Shown here one piece after another: positions 59,801 through 64,000 of a stretch of 64,000 bases of DNA. How positions within the stretch are numbered: position 1 is the stretch's first letter; the number at the start of each line of letters is the position of its first letter. The stretch comes from Caulochytrium protostelioides (lineage: Eukaryota; Chytridiomycota; Caulochytriomycetes; Caulochytriales; Caulochytriaceae). The DNA lies in contig ML014176.1 in NCBI GenBank assembly GCA_003615045.1, forward strand, positions 30,603-94,602. The letters are read 5' to 3'. The notes under the pieces were generated by a model. That model saw nothing but the letters and a program-made list of their open reading frames with translations. It searched no databases and was not told the origin of the DNA. A program made the position numbers and the translations under genes.

Positions 59801-61540
59801 GCTGCCGGCGTTGGACTCGGGGTCCCGGGACGACAGGGACGAGCGCCGGCGTCGGGTGACGGGCATCGGGAAGGGCGAGGCCGACGGCGAGGCCGACGGC
59901 GAGGCCGGAGACGGCGGACGGACCGCCTGCCGCGCCACAAAGAAGGGCTGCGGCGAGTCGGTCTCGGTGTCGGTGCCCGTGTCCGTGTCCGTCACGCGGG
60001 GCACGACACGCTTCTCGGCCCGCATCGCCTGCGTCGTCGTCGCCACACGCGCGCCGGCCGCGTGCGGCATGGACGCCGCGTGGCCGCCGCCGCCGCCGCG
60101 ACGCGGGCTGACGCGGCGCGTGGACCGTGACCGGGAGCGTGATGCTGATCGCGAAAGGGACGAGGCCGCGGAGGTGGAGCGTGAGGACCGGGACGACGAC
60201 CGCGACCGCGACCGCGCTCGGGACCGCGTCACGCGGCGCATCGGGCGTGCCTGCGGCATCCCGCCGTGGCCCGACATCTGCGATGCGCGGTTGCCGTCAT
60301 CGTCATCGTCATCGTCGCCGTCGCCTTCCGTTTGGCGGTGGCGATGGGGCTGGCGACTGTGCGCCTGGTGGAGGCCCTCGGGTCCCTCCGCGGCCGGCGC
60401 GGCGGCCGGCGACGTGGCGCCCGCCGCCGCCAGCGAGGCGGGAAAGAAACCGCCGCCGGGCGAGCGCAGCGCGCGCTCGGAGGTCGGGGAGGACGGGATG
60501 CTGTACTGCGGCGTGTAGATCGGATGGAACACGTGGTCGTCGTCCTCGGACTCACGCTCGTGCTCGCTGTGCGGCGACATAGCCATGTCCTGCGCGGCGG
60601 CGGCGGCGGGGCGCGCGCGCGGCATATGCAGGGCCGGCGACATGCGCGATGCCGAGAGCACCGTGCTCGCGTCGGACATGCCGGACATGCTGTGGAACGC
60701 GCGGATGTCCGCCAGCGCCGCCGGGTAGCCCGAGGGGCGCCGGGCCTCGAGGTAGCCGTCGGGCGGCGGCGCCCAGGCGGCGTCGACGCCAGCGGGGCCA
60801 TCCGAGGTATCCGTAATCCGCGAAAAGATGCTGTCCCGCATCGACGCGCCAATCTCGGCGGCGGGGGGCTCCCCGTGCGATGGCCGCCGGGCAGCCAGGG
60901 CCCCAGCCGGCGTGGACGGCGCCGATGGCGTCTGCAGCCCGGGCGGCGGCGGCGGCGGCGGCGGCGATGGTGGCAGCGGCGATGATGACAGCGGCGACGG
61001 CGGCGACGGCGGCGCACCGGGACTGGACGACTCGGCACGACCGTCGCGTGCGCTTGGGCCGGCCGCGGCATGCGGACTACGCTTGAAGCGGCCGCTGAGG
61101 CTTGAGAGCGAGACGGCGCGGTGCAGCGTCTTGCGGAGCCGCTGCAGGCCGCGGGGCATCGTGCTCGAGGGCATCGACGGCGGGCTGGTGACGGCCGTCA
61201 TGGCGGTGGACGCGGCCATCTCCGCCGGCGCGACGCGGTCAGTGGTGGGGGGAGAGGCGTCGCCAGCATCCGCGGCGCCGGCGCCGGCGCCGGCGTCACC
61301 AGCGGCGGCCGGGGGCGAACGCCGGGCCGAGGACACGGTCGACGCCAGGGACGCGCGGCGGGTGAATCCGAACGCAAACCCAAAGGATTTGGCCGCGGTG
61401 GGCGACCGCGAGTGGGGCGGTGACGGCGACGGCGATGGGTCGACGAGGCCTGGCGCCTGCGGACGGGACCGCGGGCCACCGCGGCTGCCGCCGCTGTCGG
61501 TGAGCGGGACGAGCGCCCGGCCGTGAGCGGATTGGGGCAT
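56834..61540 (-). CDS. 1568-residue disordered Ser/Arg-rich protein, unknown function
   Basis: One continuous frame of 4.7 kb from the ATG at 61540 whose residue use (Ser/Pro/Ala/Asp with sensible Met and His content) is protein-like across its length, so I take it as real although no family is recognised. Notable parts: Ser/Pro/Thr-rich N-terminus; a polyproline run near 195-205; an Asp run near 410-420; an RS segment near 432-485 (repeated SRSRS/RSSR) as in splicing or nuclear-speckle proteins; many SP/TP sites; acidic patches near 870-900 and 1130-1145. The most constrained-looking stretch is the C-terminus (about 1490-1568: TDTQLAAWKRLRSRIVRLDV, then RRRWDPAVVF, then FLALWTRTARGATLGELLAF), a possible small folded or docking module. 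Phospho-regulated scaffold is only a guess. Hidden introns cannot be excluded. Confidence 0.62.
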   Translation of the reverse strand: MPQSAHGRALVPLTDSGGSRGGPRSRPQAPGLVDPSPSPSPPHSRSPTAAKSFGFAFGFTRRASLASTVSSARRSPPAAAGDAGAGAGAADAGDASPPTTDRVAPAEMAASTAMTAVTSPPSMPSSTMPRGLQRLRKTLHRAVSLSSLSGRFKRSPHAAAGPSARDGRAESSSPGAPPSPPSPLSSSPLPPSPPPPPPPPGLQTPSAPSTPAGALAARRPSHGEPPAAEIGASMRDSIFSRITDTSDGPAGVDAAWAPPPDGYLEARRPSGYPAALADIRAFHSMSGMSDASTVLSASRMSPALHMPRARPAAAAAQDMAMSPHSEHERESEDDDHVFHPIYTPQYSIPSSPTSERALRSPGGGFFPASLAAAGATSPAAAPAAEGPEGLHQAHSRQPHRHRQTEGDGDDDDDDDGNRASQMSGHGGMPQARPMRRVTRSRARSRSRSSSRSSRSTSAASSLSRSASRSRSRSTRRVSPRRGGGGGHAASMPHAAGARVATTTQAMRAEKRVVPRVTDTDTGTDTETDSPQPFFVARQAVRPPSPASPSASPSASPFPMPVTRRRRSSLSSRDPESNAGSADRRRAWAAAGPRRPSTASGMTGEAHASVMSTARRSMSLGAPRLAAGATPHQDASVARETMQLDAMLPLDDADPSVLRRRKTGLASASGDAVRKLRQAATTLRARSLTNMRQIFATGAADRPSSRRSPLARHVSRRDGAAPSDAPRPMDIVHLTHARSRRARMHTPPQPTSSAHVDELDVYAEYCAADEAVLRPGLVKLMGLAAAASTRLGDESPTTVAAFTTPQDDAETGPDDGLAATASSPSSISPSARVKLDPNEDGDDASPIRSAVDDDGDDDHPEAHDDRERPFASPVSDVDMTLDSESDAYPTAATHVVPFPSLPRNLNDLLATRTLDRHSRSMAEPEEVDASAASATTTPTIDVDLAALGSDGDHARRATAVSPASPLPPGPTAFAATAEPSTAALTTAPATPPGPMPTAAPASASPTVPTTPAAAATLASCRPSAAFIPGIVSATLMRSKSLSHRAPMEHTARHKLARAQLTVSPATLERVAASAAAFPEPPSPLRAAPPVPRLVASESAPAPAAVAADLQMSELDSHDLDAFDNEDGDEDSASASPLPPAAPSTERSSPEPADAAATDEERARRRQERQEKTLSISTKLHLIVQKTLPRTKTVLASVKQEALTAAGAAATTDEPCAARPDGVSEGATVPTASSRDPELDGVAAMPSMPPSMAAEASSQDAAAAPSDRSAPVEALHSGKPPMPMPVLTPTPTAASAASGHASARDVEKARELVLQLKALMDTVRANPDRTLSPLREEPADADGDGDGDAAGLASTDDEGFASSSDITGTDIDPDGDGDGDGDMDGAGRRRSGRRPHWTERVRALHAQRAAAAETAGDASDAPSPALAAAVAADPAAMSPLPLANGRLPSPAPRPEPGMDGEGAMADAAASASGGLFSPSPAAAASPASPANRVVMTDTQLAAWKRLRSRIVRLDVRRRWDPAVVFEPPAGEAAAGSATAPRADAADAVDFLALWTRTARGATLGELLAFT

Positions 61541-64000
61541 GGTCTCGGGGGCCGATGCCGATGCCGTTGCTGGTCGAATCGATTTTTACCGACTGGTCGT
61601 GGGCGCCCCGTGATGGCGTATGACGATTCCGCGAGGAGACGAAGGGCTACGGGTGTTGCGGGGACGGACGCTGAGCAGGCCGAGGACGGCGAGGATGCAG
61701 AGGAGACCGAGGAGGCCCGTCAGGCCCGACCTGCCAGCGTACGCCGCCGAGGACGCGGAGGTGGAGGCGGAGGCGGCAGCCGCCTGCTGCCACCGCGTGC
61801 GAGAGACAACGAGGCGCCTGGCGGCGCAACGCTCCAGGTCAAATGCACGGACCGTCGGATCGCGGACGACGGCGGGACGAGGGGATCGCCGCTCGGACTC
61901 CGGTTTGCTGGATGTGCCGCGAAAGGGGTGCCGCCGTCCGCGGATGGACGTTGGTGGAACGAAAGCACACGGAGGCGCAGAGAGGCTGAGGGCCAACGAG
62001 GTGCAGTCGAGACGGCTCGTGGCGGACAGCGAATGCGCAAGCGTGGCAGCCGTCGCTGTTGTGGCCGAAGCCGAATCGGAAGCACTAGCGGAGCGGGAGA
62101 GCGATGAATGCGAACCCACGGCAGATTGATCGTTTTATGGGTACTCCCCCAGGCTTCCAGCACGTTCACAGCCAGAGTCTGTTTTTCTTATTGTTTGGTA
62201 AAAGTAATCGGAGCTGGATACTGAAGCAGGTCAGCGAGCGGACGAGAGTCAAGGTCGATGGGGTTCAAGGGGGTTGGGGTTCAGGCAGATTGCATCGAGC
62301 AAGTCGTCAAGGGTCGGTGGCTGGCCTCGCATCGATGCAGCGGTCAGGTTTCCAGGATGATGACGCGCGCGAAGAAGGTTTTCAATTCGTCTGCCGAGAC
62401 GCTGGTCGGCCACGTGGGTCGGTGAACACCGCCGCGAAGCGCTAATGTCCGAAGTGTGAGCGTCAGCGCGAGGGCGGGCAGGCGCTTGGCGAGAGACTCA
62501 GCCCCCTTCGTGAACCGAAACCTTGTTGGCCCCGCAGAAGCCAAGCTGGGAAAGGGAGGAAGGGAGCCATCCTATTCATGGACCCATGGACCCGTCGCCG
62601 CGTGATGACGCGCAACTGGCCCAATCCATCGGTGGCGACATCGGATCGTCGACGCCATCGGCCGCCCCGATAGGCGATGGCCGCATGGACGCATCGACCC
62701 ATCCACTCATGGACTCATGGATTCGCCCATGCGCCGAGTCCGAGCATCTCGTCGAGCATCCGTCGCGTCCGCAGCAGACCCCGCCATGCCTGGACCCGAT
62801 TAGCTCGAGTCAGGACGAGTCGTCGAGCCAGACCGATTCAGGTCGGGTCGAGCTGAGCCCTCCCTCCCACGAGGAGACTCCTCACGTCGTGCTCTCTCGA
62901 AGCGCGTCCATCCGGATGACTCGCGGGGCTCCCATCGGGCCGAAGCTGGCCCCGCGACGGCCCCGCAGCGCGGCATGATGGCCCCTGCGGCAGTCACCCC
63001 ATGTGATGTTCATCGGCGTTTCCGTCAGCGTCAGCGTCAGCGTCAGCGTCAGCATCCGCTCCAGCATCCGCTCCAGCATCCGTGCTTCGTATGACGAGCG
63101 TCTCACCCCCTCAGACCCGCGCGGGCGCTATTCATCGCTCGTGATGGATGATGCTGGGACCGTCCGGCTGGGGCATGCCGGCAAAGTCCCGCTCTCCTCT
63201 ACGTGATCAGGGGCCAACCGCCGGCGGCCAACAACACCGACAATCCCTCGGCCTCCACTCGCCCCCGGCTCGCCGCTCGCCACTCGCGCCAGCTGACCCT
63301 GCTTGGTTCTGGGTGCTACCGGTCGCTCGCTTCACTCGCCGGCAACCACGCCCAGGGGCCGCCCCCGGATGGACGGCCGTCGGAATAGACGGTGCAGAAG
63401 CAGGCCGGACGGCTGAGCAGCGTCGCCTCAGGGCCATGCCCAGCACCACTGAAATTTACGCGGTCGCACGACCGCACTTTCGAAGGACGAAGGCCTCCAC
63501 GACCAACCCCTCCTTTTTACCCCTGTCGCCGTCACCAGGCCGTCTTGCCTTCCTTCCTTTGTCGCCGAGGCCGCGGGGGCCCGAGACAAACCGTCGCGCC
63601 GCCTTCCTCGCGCCTCGGATGCAAGGGCTGCTGTCGGGAACACCTGCCCCAGGATAGTGCCCACGGCCTACACCCACCGCGTCACGTCGTCCAGTCGTCA
63701 TGTGGACACAGCATGGTGTTTGGATCAGACGCGATCGCGCGGGCCCGCTGCCTCGCGCGACGCATTCATGAGATCGAAGGAGTCTTGTCTTGATGAAGAG
63801 AAGACCGGGGTCAACCCCAACGATGGGGAGAACACGTCAATGTTGCAGAGCGCCAGCGCTTTGTCAGCCCCCCATTCTCTAACGGGGGAGGGGGAGTAGT
63901 CAGCAATAGGATATGAAGGGGTTCAGTGGTAGTGAGCGGGCGAGACGGCATAGGACTTTCCGTCGTGAACGGGATGCCAGTGGTTATCGTTGCCGCTGTG
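61541..64000. other. gene-free right end of the window
   Basis: 2.5 kb beyond the start of the disordered-protein gene. A minus frame at 61586-62119 encodes a Ser/Ala-rich stretch and one hydrophobic helix (LTGLLGLLCILAVLGLL) but has no ATG, so I do not call it. Repeats lie at 63024-63081. A gene starting beyond the window cannot be seen. Confidence 0.45.
63024..63081. repeat. compound tandem repeat: (GTCAGC)x5 then a 12-bp unit x2.7
   Basis: Five copies of GTCAGC (63024-63053) run into CAGCATCCGCTC units (63050-63081). Both share the CAGC core, suggesting stepwise slippage in non-coding DNA. Confidence 0.85.

Noticed and set aside
61586..62119. 177-codon minus frame with one hydrophobic helix
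   Set aside because: No ATG in the frame and Ser/Ala-rich composition; it could only be an exon if splicing were shown.

Overview
The window is nuclear DNA from a very GC-rich, intron-poor eukaryote. Reading frames run open for hundreds of codons in several frames at once, so I accepted a gene only where a recognisable domain, a full-length family match or a clearly coding low-complexity protein supports it. The gene set (ISW2-type ITC1, TFIIH SSL1, SKP1, beta-adaptin, FMC1, a bestrophin, a Get5-like protein, secreted GPI-type protein, fungal-type small proteins) fits a fungus or close relative. An STPG2-type SHIPPO-repeat protein and a DPY30/DYDC-type protein point to an organism that builds a motile flagellum. 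My best guess is a GC-rich zoosporic fungus (Blastocladiomycota or a Caulochytrium-like chytrid); the species cannot be fixed from this sequence alone.

Layout. 1-1010: 3' end of a class-3 lipase-like gene. 1223-1654 (-): FMC1, and 3910-5397 (+): mitochondrial hydroxyacid-oxoacid transhydrogenase, divergent. 7503-11286 (+): ITC1 with the only intron I can prove. 11436-13406 (-): bestrophin-like channel. 15194-15676 (+): SKP1, convergent with a secreted protein carrying a run of N-glycosylation sequons (15902-16714, -). 17917-18237 (-): DPY30-motif protein. 18932-19807 (-): Get5/UBL4-like. 20935-24084 (+): large coiled-coil protein, convergent with beta-adaptin (24333-26999, -). 30929-32860 (+): Max-like bHLH factor, convergent with a large class-3 lipase (33332-37567, -). 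39780-41714 (+): SSL1. 43238-45694, 46191-47159 and 47636-48139 (+): a membrane alpha/beta hydrolase, a short-chain reductase and a small uncharacterised protein. 49647-52217, 52631-54541, 55458-56201 and 56834-61540 (all -): PH/coiled-coil protein, STPG2, HDDC2, and a 1568-residue disordered protein with an RS segment.

Between these genes sit broken pieces of foreign or duplicated genes: a Fanzor/TnpB-type RuvC-III remnant (about 41750-42330, -), an ABCG-transporter C-terminal fragment with in-frame stops (48236-48514, +) and a fragment of an EVDE-type nuclease-like protein with an in-frame stop (48832-49257, +). These are the most unusual part of the window. No rRNA, tRNA or CRISPR array was recognised. 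The genes do not form a pathway; small groups share themes (two mitochondrial proteins at 1.2-5.4 kb, flagellar proteins at 17.9 and 52.6 kb, two class-3 lipases). Four gene pairs converge with 3' gaps of only about 150-250 bases, while starts are separated by 0.4-4 kb.
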